A stretch of DNA of 64,000 bases from assembly GCA_965153455.1 (NCBI GenBank), contig OZ234494.1:15066001-15130000 (forward strand). The letters are read 5' to 3'. This DNA is from Sphagnum compactum (taxonomy: Eukaryota > Bryophyta > Sphagnopsida > Sphagnales). Below the pieces are notes generated by a model, which saw only the letters and a program-made list of their open reading frames with translations, searched no databases and had not been told where the DNA came from. Both the position numbers and the translations under genes were made by a program. Positions 19,441 through 33,356 of the stretch are shown here, in pieces. How positions within the stretch are numbered: the first letter of the stretch is position 1; each line of letters begins with the position of its first letter.

Positions 19441-21403
19441 TACTCACCATTCAAGATAACAGAAGATGGAGAGGCTAGAAATGGTGATGTTTCATCAAAT
19501 GTGGAACAAAGAATCACAATTAATTAGTGGACCACAAGAATCTTCAATTAGTGAGTCTAGTAGCACTCCATGGAAAGGAAGATTAAGATCTTTAAACATT
19601 GTACATGGTAGTTCTCAAACACCATCTAGGAATTCTCATGTAGATGTTGAGTCAAGTGATTTAGAGAAGAGTGTGGGTGAAGAATCAAGAATCCCTTCAG
19701 TTACTACTCCTAGAGCTCGGATGGCCAAGAAAGCTTTGAAAACACTTGACAACAAAAGTGGAGTACGAAGATCCACACGAGTCAAGTACCCTGTACAAAA
19801 ACTCACATATGATGGCTTTGTAGCTCATCATTACGCATACATGGTGAGAGTTATACAGGAGGTTGAACCCACTTGTTTTGAACAGGCGGTTGGAAACCCT
19901 AAGTGGGACAATGCCATGGATGAAGAGATGGTGGCGTTGGATGCTAATGCTACTTGAGAATTGGTAGCTTTACCAAAGGACAAGAAAATAATTGGGTGCA
20001 AATGGGTACACAAGGTCAAGCACAATGCAGATGGATTTGTGAACAGATACAAAGCAAGATTGGTTGCCAAAGGTTATGCCCAAACTTATGGCATAGACTA
20101 TGAGGAGACCTATAGTCCAGTTGCCAAAATGACAACTATAATAGCAATCATTGCTATGGCAGCAGCAAAAGGATGGTCTTTACATCAAATGGATGTAAAG
20201 AATGCCTTTCTTCATGGAGATTTACAGGAAGAAGTGTACATGGATCAACCACCAGGTCATGTTGACTAAACACATCCTAATTTGGTTTGTAGGTTGAAGA
20301 AAGCTTTGTACGACTTGAAACAAGCACCTAGAGCTTGGTCATACAAGATAGGCCAATATCTTGTCACAAGTGGAGTTCAAACATCCAATGCAGATTTCTC
20401 ACTATATGTGAAAAAGACAGATCATGGGATTATAGTCATAGTCATCTATGTTGATGACTTGATTATCACAAGAGATAGTGATGCAGACATCTTTGATTTG
20501 AAGAAGCTTTTGAAGCAAAAATTTGAGATGAAGGATTTGGGATAGTTGCGTTACTTTCTCGACATTGAGGTAATCCAATCCCCTAAAGGGATATTGTCCG
20601 AATATGGGATGATGGGTTGCAAACCCATTTCAATTCCATTGGAGCAAAATGTGAAATTAAGTGCAAATGAAGGAGACCTTGTGGAAGATACCACTATGTA
20701 CAGGCGCATAATGGGAAGTTTGATTTACATGACCATCACACGGCCAGATTTGAGTTATGCAGTTGGAGTGGTGAGTCAATTCATGCAGACACCACGAAAG
20801 CCACATTTGGATGTAGTGAGGCGCATACTGAGGTACATAAAACATACTTTGCAGTATGGAATTTTTTATGAAGCCAAGAGCCAGTTACAAGTACATGGAT
20901 ACACAGATGCTGATTGGGCTAGCAATGTTTGAGATAGAAAATCAACCAATGGTTTCATGTTTTCTTTTGGAAGTGGTGTTGCTAGTTGGAGCAGTAAGAA
21001 ACAATTAACAGTTGCACTATCAAGCACGGAGGTCGAATACAAGGGTGCAGCAATTGCTGCATGTGAAATAGTTTGGTTACAAAAACTACTATTAGATTTG
21101 GGACAGTCAGTGGATGCTCCTATTGTCATTTATTGTGATAACATTAGTAGCATATTACTTACTAACAACCCGGTCTATCATGCTAGGACAAAGCACATTG
21201 AAGTACACTACCACTTTATTAGAGAAAAAGTTCTAACAAAAGAAATTGACCTTATTCATGTCAGTACTGAAGATCAAGTTGTTGACATTTTCACAAAGGC
21301 TTTAGGTACAAACAAGTTAAGGAAGTTTAGGAAAATGCTTGGTGTACTAGAAGTGGATTTGAATTTGAGGGGGAGTGTTGAGAATTCAAGCTCAACTTGT
21401 TAA
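19441..21403 (+). pseudogene. pol: Copia reverse transcriptase and RNase H, multiple stops
   Basis: After a variable linker, RT begins about 19890 (NPKWDNAMDEEMVALDAN) and continues through [40 protein letters not shown] and LKKALYDLKQAPRAW. The catalytic motif YVDDLII is at about 20447. RNase H shows YTDADWA, SSTEVEYKGA and YCDN. In-frame stops lie near 19957, 20269, 20545 and 20932. About a dozen residues are missing between GILS and EYGMMGCKP (near 20600). Several stops fit G-to-A or C-to-T changes, the pattern of methylated-cytosine decay. Confidence 0.93.
21367..21375 (+). other. Polypurine tract of copia element
   Basis: GAGGGGGAG lies directly against the 3' LTR. Confidence 0.8.
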
Positions 21404-21689
21404 ACTTCATTAATTACTGGAGTAGGAAAGTAACTAGGTTACTTTCACAAGGTTGAATTATTTTCTTTATTTATATAAGTTTGGTTATTTGTGGTTTGGT
21501 CTTTTAGTTAAATACCTTGGTGTTGATGGTTTGACTTTTTTTTTTCTTCATTACATAAGTTTGTGTATTTCATGTGACAAGAACCTTGAGGTGTTTTTGA
21601 TGTTATGTTCCGTGTTGTGAGCATTGTGTTTTAGTTTCCTTTCAATAAAGACTTATGTTTGCACTTGAGTAGACCTCCTATTTGTTACA
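21376..21689 (+). repeat. 3' LTR of copia element
   Basis: Matches 14765-15078 at about 94% by eye, ending TTTGTTACA. Confidence 0.93.
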
Positions 21690-24600
21690 ACTATTTGTTA
21701 CCAAATAGTTGTAGGTATTTTGTAGTAGAAAACCACAAATTTTATGTTGTTTTGATTTCATTTCAACAAAACATGGAATTTTGTTGTAATTTTGATTGAA
21801 TTTCCAGTAAAATAAAGAAGTATAGACTTTTGCAGTGATTTCCATATCTATATTGTCGTGTGAATTTTTTGTAATATCAAAAATGTAATGAAATGAATTG
21901 TAATTTTGCCTCTGGATTTTTCTACATTATATTCTAAAATGCAAATTTTAGTTATATGAAATAACTATGAATATGATGTTTTAATGAACTATAGAATAAG
22001 ACGTGTTCATAATCAAGGTAAAAGTTATGAATGTGTGCATATTGTAATGCAAATATGTTGTTACAATAGTGTGGAATAATTCAACAAAAATTAAATTTCA
22101 TTTCTACCAATGTGCAATGTAAACATGTGTATCACGTCTTATAGACGATTATGTTTTGTGGGTTCATGAAAGAGTTCATTCATCACTGTACATGGAATTG
22201 GGATGAAATTAAGTATCTATTGAATCGTTTTAAAGCCTTAGAACTCTTGTGATAGTACATCACAATTGTTTATGCGTTAAATCAATTGTGATTTTGTCAT
22301 TCATGAAGCTTGCAATTGTTGCTTGGACTATGTAGGAAGTTTGGATTCTAATTTCCATGAAATGTACAGATTTTTTCCATGAGATGTACATATGTGGTGA
22401 ATATACATTAGTGTTATTCATAAATTTATTTCCATTTAGGCCAATACCAACAATAAAACTTTTGACAATCATTACATGCTTTCATGTATATCGTTTCATG
22501 TAAAATATTGTAGTACCTTTGCCAGTTCAACACATGTTTAGTAAATATTTAAAGATTTTGAAATTTTAATTTCATCAAATATTTCTCAACCATGTAATTA
22601 CCACCCATTTCAACAGTTTTGAAAATCTTATATTTTCTTTCCAAGAGCCCTAGACATTTAGAATATTCACCAGGGATGATGAAATGCATGCTTTTGTTTT
22701 CTTTTGTCTTTAAACCCTTGTAGTAGGTTGCAATGGAGAGCTATGTTCACCAAACCCATGTTCAAAGCCAATAAACCATTGTTGATCCCAAAAACCTATG
22801 CATGTGATTTGGCAAAATATCTGTTAACATGGCATGGAATATTTTGCCATGTCATCTGAAGTTTGCCATGTGAAAAACAAATGTATTAGGAACATGGTAG
22901 GGAATATTTTTTAAGATTCTCTCTTGTTCAAGTGAGCAAGTGAGCGTGCTCACCTGCTAGCATTATTGCCAAATATGTGAAAGTTTGGCGAAAATATGCA
23001 AGGTCATCTTTGAAAGTGCAATTATTCTACATGTTTTGATATGTGAAAAATTCACAAATTAGGTATTACTATTTTTTGTTACAATGTTCCATGTCTTCTC
23101 ATGGTTTTGCACAACTTTACATACCTTAAAGCCTCATTCTTCATTAGTTTGCCTACAAGGTGATCAACTGCTATGGTTTTGGTAAACTAATCATGTTTAT
23201 TTGTTAGGTTTTCCTCTAAACATGTAAAGAAAATAAAGGAGTGGGAATGTTTTTTAACACTAGATTAGACTTGATCACCAAAGAGGCCATAATTGAAACT
23301 TGAAGAGAATTATTTAGCAAACTGATACCATTAGGGGTCTCCAACTGTGAGTGAGATACACATGATATGTGAAAAAATTGTGAATCAACATTTTACTAAT
23401 ATAAATGTAAGTATCATTGTCTTTGTGTTGCATTACATGTCAAACTTTGAACTTGGGGGTGCAATAATAGAACCTATGTTTACTTGAATCTTTTGCAAAA
23501 ATCCATCACCAAAAGCTAAATTCAATTTTTTTAGTGTAGGCAAATGTTGGGGTGTTATTGTGACTACACAAATGGGAAACTTAGGGAATAAGCGCATGAC
23601 TGCTACTCAAAGGGAGGCAAGAAGGTTGGAAAGAACAACACGAGAGGTTGAATTAAAAAGGAAAGTAAAGAGGTTATAACCCTAAACATATTTTTGTTTT
23701 GGTGAAATCATTTGGATGAAATTGAAGCTTCAAGTATGCCATAATGTGTTATCATATATTATCTCACAATGCATGAGGATAGTCTCAATCATTGTTATAA
23801 AAAATACATATGCACTTACTATTAACAAATATTTAAGCTTTGAAATGTCATTTTCTAGTAGTTCATGGTTACTAATACACATATGTCTATGGGTAAAAGC
23901 ACACTACAGTGGACTTTTTTGGATGTCACGGTGGTAGTTTTTTTCTAGGTGAGTCAAGTATTGTTGCATTGTATTCAAATATATTTGAGAAACTTGACAA
24001 AAGTGAGATGAGAAATTAAAACGTACATTCTAATCTTGCAAACCCAAAAGAAAATTTACCAAAAGGATAAATGTTCAGTCCAAGGTGGACTTTACAAAGG
24101 ATGGTACATCTAATGTTATAATCCAAACAACTCAAAAAAACTCTCATTATGGATTTTTTTCTTTAGTGGAGTTGGAAACGAAGCCTACAATTTTTTACCA
24201 CCACACATTGAAGTACCATAACACTTAAGATGAAAAAATCAAGCAATAAAAGTCTATAATTTTTTTTAAGATTGAAAATTGAAATTCATAAAGTTCATTT
24301 CGATATTTAAATTGAATTTTCAAGGCCCATATTTCTAGAGGTTTTTTTAAAAGGTTTAAACTATGGTGGTATGAACTTGAAAATGGAAATAAATGTGAAC
24401 TTCAACACCATTTAAATGTTTTCTTTGAAAAATCATTGGATCTGGACTCCAAAAATGAACTTTGAACTATTAATTTTGGTCAAGTGTAATATGGTTTTAT
24501 TGCTATTGTGTATGTTGTGTAGGCTACAAGTAGATTGTGAACATAAGCATTAATCACGTTTATTAATCACATTTGTTAATAATTGTTAGTTATAATTTAT

Positions 24601-25474
24601 TTTCAATAGGTGGCCTACTTGCAACATTAATGTTTAACAATTGGGGTAATTAGTATACAACCTTCGTTTGTAGTTGTCAACACGTGTTCAAAAGGCCTCC
24701 AAGTAAAACCTACTTGAAGCTAGTGTAGACCTAGGTGTTAGGTACTTATTAATGGTTCCTTTGATTGTTAGTTGGTGGTTTTACTTTTAAATTAATAGTT
24801 CAATAGTTAAGATCTAAATATTTTACCTTCAAATATAGTTATCAATATATCTCTTGTACTTTTTAGGGTGTCTCTTTTACTTGTGTTGCTCTTACATTAC
24901 TTGCTTACAATGAGTTGTGTAATAGTCTCCTAGTAGAAGCAAGTGCAAACCTTGGTGTTTGGTACTTGTTGGTAGTTCATTTTACTTTCAATATGTGATC
25001 CTACTTGTTGCATTAGGGTTTTTGTAGATGGGATACCTACCTTGTACTTGTTAGATACACATGTTACTTGCGAATATTTATTTTTTAATTGTGGGGTTTG
25101 TTGGTACTCGCTAATTAAGTTTTGTTATAGTGTACTATATGGGGGCAAGTGCAAACCTAGGAGTTTGGTACTTGTGGATGCTTGTATTAGTTACATTCTT
25201 GTGATCATACTTGCAGCTATTAGTGTAGTGAATTAAGGTAATTGCTTCCTTTCCTCTGATTTTATTCCTCAATATTTGGAAACACATTGTATATTTTAAG
25301 ATTACTTGATTGGAAGTTGATGGATGTAATAGGGATTGTACATGCATGTCTTGTAACTATCTCTAACATCTTGACATCACATAGTTATAATTGTTTTGAA
25401 CAAATAAATTGAACTACACTCATTTTAAGAAGGGTCATCCATCATGCTAAGTTGGGCTTTGATCTTTTGAGAAA
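21690..25474. other. AT-rich intergenic sequence
   Basis: No convincing gene. A short hairpin (AACTATTTG / CAAATAGTT) sits at the copia right border. A short plus-strand stretch at about 23590-23680 (TATQREARRLERTTREVELK) has helical, charged character and could be a far N-terminal remnant of the pseudogene that starts at 25475, but this is a guess. Fragments of about 60-80 codons elsewhere show no family resemblance. Confidence 0.5.
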
Positions 25475-27345
25475 TTGAAGCCTTTTTATGTCAGGAGACC
25501 AAAGGAATGGAATAATTGTACATGCAAGTATCATGTTGAAATGATTGAACTACAACATGGATTCAACAATATGCAAACAACAACAAAAGGAATACATGGG
25601 CATGATTGCACTTATAGTTGTGATGTTTATGAGTTTATTATTCTTGGTACATGTTCGGCAAATCGTTACCAATTTTCTGGCCTAACAGACATGTGGAGTT
25701 CAATTGCCTGTCTATAGTGCAACAAGATTAATGGCACAATTCAAAATGCTTATGAGGGTCTTATGTTGAGTGTATAATAGACTAGTTCATCATGTCCCAT
25801 GGAGGATAGTATGGAGTGTTCAAAGCTCATGTAATGGAGGTGTTATGAATTTGTAGTGCATGGGAAAACACGCACTAAGGAGGATTGCAAGGTGTTAAGG
25901 TTGCAGTACAAGGAAACCACAACCCGATGCTTTTTGGAATACTTAAGGTCAAAGTTGTCAAAATTCATCCTCCATAACTATGTGGCATGTTTCCAAAATG
26001 AATAGTACAAAATCTATTCACAAACATTTCCTAAGACATTAATCATGTCGGTTGTTGACTTTGTAGAAAACTATACATTCCAGGAGTTTCAATGAAATAC
26101 AAGAGATGCATTAACATTTTTTTTAGCTGACAATCCTAGTTCACATTTGTTATAAATGGAATCTGACAGATTTTGTTGACCCAAAGTCTAGTGAAAATAA
26201 ACTTTTGACTGGATACCATTACTACATTTATGATGACCACACACATGACACTCTTTTTATACAACATTGCTTTGAAGTTCATTGGAAACATTTCCTTGCG
26301 TGTGGTATCCACCCGGATGAACACATTGTTTGGTCAGATGGGTGTGTTGCACAATTCAAATTTAGGTGCACTTGGTATCATGTGCCCAAGTGATATCTTC
26401 CTAGCCTTGGCTTTTTTTGTGTTTTTGGTCAAAATATCTAATGTTATAAGTTTTTTTTACACATATAATGTTTTTAATGCTTGTAGTTAATGTTCGATGT
26501 AAGTACCAATTCAAAATTAGGGATTCTACACACTTATGACACGGATGTCAGATGATTTGGTCTTACTTTGGGTTTAGCCATGGCAAAGGAGTGCACGATG
26601 GCACAGGGGTAGTCCTTAAGCAAGAACTCAAAGAAAAAAGCTCAATATGGAAGGTAACAAATTGAAGAATGCAATTGATGTCGTTTCATTTTGTCTAAGG
26701 AGGCAACAAGAACACCTTGCATACCCCAATGCTAGAAGACCGATTTCTCGATTCTTTCACTTGATTAAATTAGAGGATGTAGATAGGAGTGGTTTTTGGG
26801 ATTGCAAGATCATTCCAGGATCATGTTCTTTCCATTCTATGGCCTTTGTGTCCCACATAGATATCACTATGTTAAACATGAGAATGTTCACGTGTTTGTG
26901 CCATGAGTGCATGGATGACAAACCAAATTTTTGTGAGAGTAAAGAGCATGTGGAGCCGTGGAAGCTACATACATTGGAGCCTTTTAACATCACATAGGTT
27001 CTTGTCCATTATTAGTTCATGTGACAATTGTGTCATCATTATCTACCTGTTTATGTACTAGTTTGATCTTTTGGGGTTGTTTTATAGGTTCAAGACATCA
27101 TGCAAGGCATGGATGTAGACTTTGACAACTCTGAGATTGATGATGAATATTTTGAAAGTGAGGTTACAAAGGTGGAGGTGGGGGACAACTTTGCAGTTAT
27201 TTTAGACAAATTAGAGAATGGGGATCCTTTTTATGTCATTTTATGTGACAATGCATTACATTACATAATGACATACATTTTTTTGCCACAAACATACTTT
27301 GGAATCACACAATATAAGTTGGGAAAAAAAATTATTTTCGAGTGA
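25475..27345 (+). pseudogene. Pseudogene of an uncharacterised DFVENY/SDGC/HGKG protein family, probably transposon-encoded
   Basis: Read across several frames, the parts of one protein appear in order: CTCKYHVEMIELQHGFNN (25530s); KLSKFILHNYVACFQNE (about 25950); VDFVENYTFQEFQ (about 26050); VWSDGCVAQFKFRCTWY (about 26330); WSYFGFSHGKGVHDGTG (about 26560); a Cys-rich segment FTCLCHECMDDKPNFC (about 26890); and GDNFAVILDKLENGDPFYVI (about 27190). I know DFAENY, SDGC-QFK and HGKG-DG as conserved motifs of a widespread, poorly described family, often repeated in genomes. Three acidic motifs in this order suggest an RNase-H-like catalytic core, but that is inference. A GT...AG gap at about 26998-27088 could be an intron. 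Frame changes and stops mark it as dead. Confidence 0.6.
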
Positions 27346-30300
27346 ATTTTTTGTGTTATGGCCTACCATATTATGCAAAGAATTTGGAAAAGTATGCTCC
27401 AAAATTACCATGGTTGAAGTTCAAACATGGACACCCTTGGAAAATAGTACAATGTGACAAAAATTTTGGCCCCCCCATAGTGTGCTTTCACCCCCATGCC
27501 CTCACTCCATTGCCCAAGTGGCCCAAATTACATTTTGATTATTTTCTTTTTGGTGCAAGGAACCTTATTGGGCCATTTTTCCATCCTCGCACCCAACATT
27601 CATATGCATAAATTGTTGACTCACATTTGTTCACATATGTTTGTTTCACTCCTTGTAGCTAGAGAGCCTTAAGGGTACAAATCTAGTTATAGATTCAAGT
27701 TCCAATTATACCCTCTCAAGTGATCAAGACCATGAATGTTAAAAATTGTGCTCCCACTCTTAGATTATTCTCTTTACATTTTTATATGAGAACCTAACAA
27801 GTAAACACTAGTTTTACCAAGACCACATAATTGATCATAGTGACACCTTGTAGGTAGATTAATGAGGAACAAGGTTCTAGGGTATGCAAAGTTGTGCAAA
27901 ACCATGGCAAAACATGCACCATCATGTCAAAAAAAATGTAATACATAATGGGAGTTTCTTCCACAATCAAATAGGTACAACTACAAATTCAAATGACCAC
28001 ATGTATATCTTCACTAAATTTGAATTGAGTGACTCAAATTTTTTGCTACATGTAACCATATGTTTCCAACCTCATAAAGATTGTAGACCTTCATGTCACT
28101 TTGATCCTTTGGGCAACCATCTAACACCTTTTTCACCTACGTTTATCTCAAAATCTTACAAGTAGATAGTGATAGACAACAAGCTTTAAAGACCCATAAA
28201 TGGAAACATGCAAAGCTTGAGGGGCACTAACTTACATGCACAATGAAAAAGATTTGAACTACAAAATTGCCACTCCCTAAGCTCACAGTTGAAGTCATAC
28301 ATCCAATCACCGGTGTCATAGTTTTTAGGTTTAACTTATACTTTCCTCTCCTCTCTATCTTCTTCCAATAATTGTTCATAATATGTCCTCTCAATAACAC
28401 ACAACAAATATTTTTCCCAAGATTAATTTTGATCTATTACCCTTTTCCAAACCCTATTGGAAAGACAAACTAAAACATGCTACAAGTTAATCTTGCCATG
28501 GTAGGTTGAATTTCAAAATATAGGGCCAAATGTGGTTCAAAACTAGCAAAATAAGCATACTAATTAAATATTATGCCATTGCGAATTCATCTCACCTTCA
28601 TGCTAGATGAATATTTTCCAACATTTGCTTCCAATTCCTTGCCAAACTTGTTCTAGAAGGCTTGTTCAAATAATGTTGAAGCATGAGAGATAGCTATTAA
28701 GGATGGCATGCAAGACAAAAGTGCCAAGGTCAACATGCAAGTGAGGCCTAGGTGGTCTAGCAAATGTTCAAAATCTTAACAAATGAAAGAGTTGTAGTAT
28801 TGGACCATTGGGGAAAAATTATTAACATGGTTCGTCAATACATGTTGAAGACCTACCATGTTGTTACATTTTTTATCATTATATTTACACATTTGAATCA
28901 ATAGTCCTCTTCTGTTGTTGCCTTACTTGTTTACTTGGTATCCTATTACAAAATAATTTTTATACATGGGTTTCAATTTTCAAGCAATTCAATATACCAA
29001 AAAAAATTATAATAGCTTATTGCAAATGCTTTCCTAATTTTGAAACATATTCATTTTTCCAATTTGATGCTATAGGTGCACCATCTACATATGTTTGCAT
29101 ATGTATAATTGGCTGTTTCATGTTGTATGAACCTAGTTGCAATCAATTTTTTGAAGTCGAACAAAAGCCAACATTAAAACAAGTAGAGTGAAGACATGTA
29201 AGTTTATTAAACATGTATGCAATTGTATCCTTGACATTATTTCATTATAACCTACTTTAAGATTGATTTTGTGGGACATCCCATAATTGTAATGAAGCAA
29301 ATTACTTTTTTTTGTCTACTATAGGTTGTCAATACCCTTTTAACATGGAGAACGTACAATTCTTTCTTGAATTATAATGATATCATGTATTTAGTTAATT
29401 TTTGACTTTTGAAAAGTCTGAAATTAACAAATGGCCATTTTGGAGATGGAAATTTGAAAAGAAACTTTCATTTGGGGGTCACCATATGATGTAACAATAG
29501 ATATTGATAAGTTTTGTTTCATTAAATGATCCAACAAATAGATGTTTCCAAGTTTTGCCTAAAATTCAATAGAAAACTTGATCTTAACCACCAAATAAAA
29601 AAAGTATAGGATTTATAATTTATTCTAAAATTAATTAATTAAATATACGATTGATCTTTATATCTTAATTTTAATACATATTTATTTCATTAAAATTTTA
29701 ATGAAAAATATTTTTGAGCACCATTTTGACCAATCAATTTCAAAAAAACTTGATTTTTATTTTCATTATTATAAAAAAACCGAGGAAGACTAATACATGT
29801 TGAAGACACATGTGGACATTTTTCCAAACTTTACATTTGATTTTGGAACCAAGTTTCATGAGGTGAGTGTTTTTATCCCTTTCTCTTGGAAAACAACTTG
29901 GGATTCAAGGTGTCAAAGGTTTACACATCAATGTCTATCCAAAGGACTTCCTAGCTACATGTTGACAACTATTGATTGGATTTGTTTGGAAGATTTGCTT
30001 GTCATGTACATATTGTTGATATAAACACAACTTTTTCATTTTTCAACTTGACAAAATTTTTGGTAATAGGGTGTTTGCATGCTACATTGGACTTTAAGGA
30101 ACAAAACTAGATGTATGTACATGACTAAAAGTATCACAACTTTAAAATTCATTTATTTAATTTAAAAACTACATTTAGTTGACTTGGGCTTTAAAAGAAA
30201 TAAAAAATTAAGACAACCATGAATATCAATTTATTTATTTTTTTGAGTAAATGTGCACTAATCACATTATAAAATTGTTTAAAACAACCTATTTGATGGC

Positions 30301-31080
30301 AATATACCTTTTTGTTACTAATTCAAAAACTTAGTTTTAATTTTGTGAAGAAATAAAATCAATACATAAGGCATTTACATTTTGAATGGAATTCTTTTTA
30401 CAACCTACAAACATCATAATCATCACCATTATTATAACATGATGTATTATGGAAGGTTGAAATATAGTTCAATATAAAATTTATAATTTAAAACAATTCA
30501 ATTGAAAAAACTTAGATGGAGGATTGTTCCTTGTGCATACATACATTGATGTGCATAATTGCATTAACAAATTCCAACTAATTTTTTTTTGTTTAATCCT
30601 TTTGTTAAAAAAATTATTTTATGACAAATGATTGTATCTTACAAATGTATTCCATTTAAGGACTGTTGCACTAATTTTTCAACATAATGATAGATTAAGA
30701 TGTGAACCACCTTTAATTGCACATTTTAATAGAAAAAGTCTTGTCCATACCAATTAACGTTAATACAACTACCTTGTGGTTATTGTCCAAATGGACTATT
30801 TTTGCAACTGAAATTCAAATGGAATCCTACATTGTAGGTCAATCACAAGTGTTTATAGTTGTAAATGCAACTATAGGTTGTCCACATGTAATGAAATGGA
30901 TGATAGTAGGATGAAAAATGTGGGAAAATAGTTCAGATAGGCTACCTAGATAGTTCAAAAGAAAATGTTGATAAAACTATGGCACAACACAATATTTATT
31001 TGTTGAAGATGTGGTGCAATGGTTGATGACGTGGTCCTTCAACGTGATGGTGAGAGTAAGTCCTCATAGTTGCACCTATA
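27346..31080. other. AT-rich intergenic sequence
   Basis: No recognisable gene, RNA or strong repeat. An 89-codon frame (27342-27611) directly after the pseudogene has no family resemblance. The rest is AT-rich with short frames only. Confidence 0.5.
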
Positions 31081-31310
31081 TTTATACACCTAGCCCAAGC
31101 TAATCTACCTCATAGGTGGGGTGCCTAGCCTAGCCTAGAGGCCGAGGTGCTTAGCTAGGTAGGTTATCTAGTTTAAATTTTTAGCCTAAGCTAGGTCACC
31201 CAACCTATATTAACTTTTTATTACCTACCTATATAATAGACATATAGGTAGGTTAATAAATAGGTGGCTAAGTAGGTAGTTAGGTAGGCTAGGTTAGGAT
31301 AAATGGCATC
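31081..31310. repeat. CCTAGC/AGGTAGGT-rich low-complexity block
   Basis: Repeated TAGCCTAG, TAGGTAGG, CTAGGTTA and ACCTACCTA motifs form a short degenerate block with self-complementary parts. A similar AACCTAACCTAGGTAGGT block lies at 2135-2200. Confidence 0.55.
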
Positions 31311-32379
31311 ATTTGGTTCGACCTCTTGCTATAAAAACAAGAATTTGTGACCAATGCCATGTGGATCTCCCTTGTGACAAAGTGTCTTATGTGACTTGTC
31401 TAAGGTGACTACAACATCGTTAGTCAATAATCCAATTGATAATCCACAAAAAAATTCTATTGTTTTGATCACTAAACCTTTTCCAACTATGTTCCCAAAT
31501 CATTCAATTTTTTTTTTGCTTATAGTGAAAATTGTAACATTGTGATAGTTTTTTCTTTTCACCATACCATGCAAAACACTTAACATTGGGAATACATTTG
31601 CAATGTAATATGGAGGGTGGGAATCATTATTTTGCACTTCTTTGCAAAGCATTTTTTTGGAAGCAATTTATGTTGTCAAACAATTTGATCTTTTTACAGT
31701 GCTTTGTTCTTGGGAAAGTTGCACTTCAACAAATGTTGCTATGGATATGCTCTGAATTTGCTCAAGATGAGGAACCTTGGCTATGCATATGGAAAATTGG
31801 GGTGGTATGAACCATGGGCATTTCTAAAAAATGGAGTGGTGGAGAAGGTACTTCACATCTCGGCAAATTGCAGAGTGAGGTAGTGGACACATTGTATAAT
31901 TGTTCACTAGTGGCAATGTTCCACACACATGTTCTCAAGCACACTTATGAATGTCTTGAGGTATGGTGATCTTATACATTAGTGCTGGCTTACAGATGAC
32001 TCTTCACCACGCTTCCACAATTTTGTTTAAGAAGAACAAGACACACACCCAAAAAAACCAGTAAGACAGAGGCGGAATGTTATTCAACTGCTACAAAAAA
32101 GACAGATCAAAAGAGAAAATATCTAGCATAGCAGCTCAAAAATATGTAGTTGTGATTGTTAGAACAAAAATGCTCGACTTAGTTTTTGGGAAGATCATAT
32201 GCACAAGAGAAATTGTAATGTTGATTACACAGTTGTTGGCTTGCAAAGAAAAGCAATTAATGTTCAGTCCAACTTCATATCTATGAGATTGCAGAAAGAA
32301 GGCCACAACAACATTGGAAAGGTAATGGTTATGTCAATTCTAGCTAAACCAAAACAAACATGCCAATAATGAGAGCACA
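31311..32379. other. Intergenic sequence
   Basis: Nothing recognisable. Short frames at 31586-31810 and 31762-31944 have no family resemblance. Confidence 0.5.
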
Positions 32380-32983
32380 ATTATAACTAGTGTTGGGTGT
32401 TTCTCAGATTTTTCTGAGAACCGTTGATTCCAATTCTTCTCATCACTTTGGAGAACAGTACTGGTTCTAAAAAAGACTTTTCTCTACACGTTTTAGAGAA
32501 ATTTCCAAGCTTTCAGATCTTCAATTCTTATTTTTTTCAGCCAGTTCTCAAATGGACAGTTCTCAAAAATTGATAAATGTCAATTTCCTTAGCTGGTTCT
32601 TTCAACCTGGTTACCAATAATTCATTTGTTTAAAATAACAAAAAAAATTCTAAAAGACACTCATTGAAAGGTAAATGTCCTAGCTATAAACTTTAAAATT
32701 CCAGAAAATTATTTCTAAGTAGACCCTATCTACCCCTAGACTAGGGCCCTATAGCTGAGAACCACCACTGAATAATTTTTATTACTCTAGACAGTTTTCA
32801 GAATTTTTTTCCAAGAGGGCAGTTTTCAATGGGTTGGTTCTCACTTGAATGAGAACCAAGGGCTGGGTGTCAATCTAGGTACCATCAATGGTGATACTCT
32901 CTAATTTTCATGGCGAGAACTGATCTGAAAAGGGGGACCAGTTCTCACCTCAATTTTGATAACCACCCAACACTGATTATAAC
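32380..32983. mobile_element. hAT-like MITE with 8-bp target duplication
   Basis: The 588-bp element (32388-32975) starts TAGTGTTGGGTG. Its right end as reverse complement starts CAGTGTTGGGTG. It is flanked by perfect 8-bp copies of ATTATAAC (32380-32387, 32976-32983). Repeated GAGAAC/GTTCTC motifs occur near both ends and inside, as with hAT subterminal repeats. There is no coding capacity. Confidence 0.9.
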
Positions 32984-33356
32984 CTTGTGATATCACTTGT
33001 TGGAGCAATAGACCTTTATGAATAGAGGTGACTAGTTACCATTGTTGATCCCCACTAATTTCACAGTTTTTGATGGTGGGTGTAAGTAAATAAGTATTTT
33101 ATATAATCTGCTAAGCTTCTGGCCAACAAAAACATTTTACAAATGTCTGTCTCCTGAGTTTCTGTCACATGTCTGGAGACAATGGAAAATAAATTATGAT
33201 GCTATTCCATTCCATTCCTTCAATACAGAAAACATAAATTGTCAATCAAGCACTTTGCTTTATTTTTATTAACAAAACAGAACAGGGGGTGGAGATCCAG
33301 GTCAAATTCCTTCACTTTTGCATCATGTCCCACCATTGTGTATCGAGGACAAGTGC
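32984..33356. other. Intergenic sequence
   Basis: Nothing recognisable. The 76-codon minus frame (33220-33450) runs into the SINE and is not a gene. Confidence 0.5.

Larger units (their letters stand above)
14765..21689 (+). mobile_element. Ty1/copia LTR retrotransposon, old and non-functional, with nested solo LTR
   Basis: Two 314-bp LTRs (14765-15078, 21376-21689) flank a leader, gag, protease, integrase, reverse transcriptase and RNase H in copia order (integrase before RT). The LTRs differ at roughly 18 positions by eye, about 94% identity, so the insertion is much older than the gypsy one. The coding part has many stops and frameshifts and is split by another element's LTR at 18186-19004. 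Five-base flanks (ATTAG and ACTAT) do not match. Confidence 0.95.

Noticed and set aside
31081-31310. Microsatellite-type AGGT array
   Set aside because: AGGTAGGT occurs only in short runs mixed with CCTAGC. It was kept as a low-complexity block and not called a true microsatellite.
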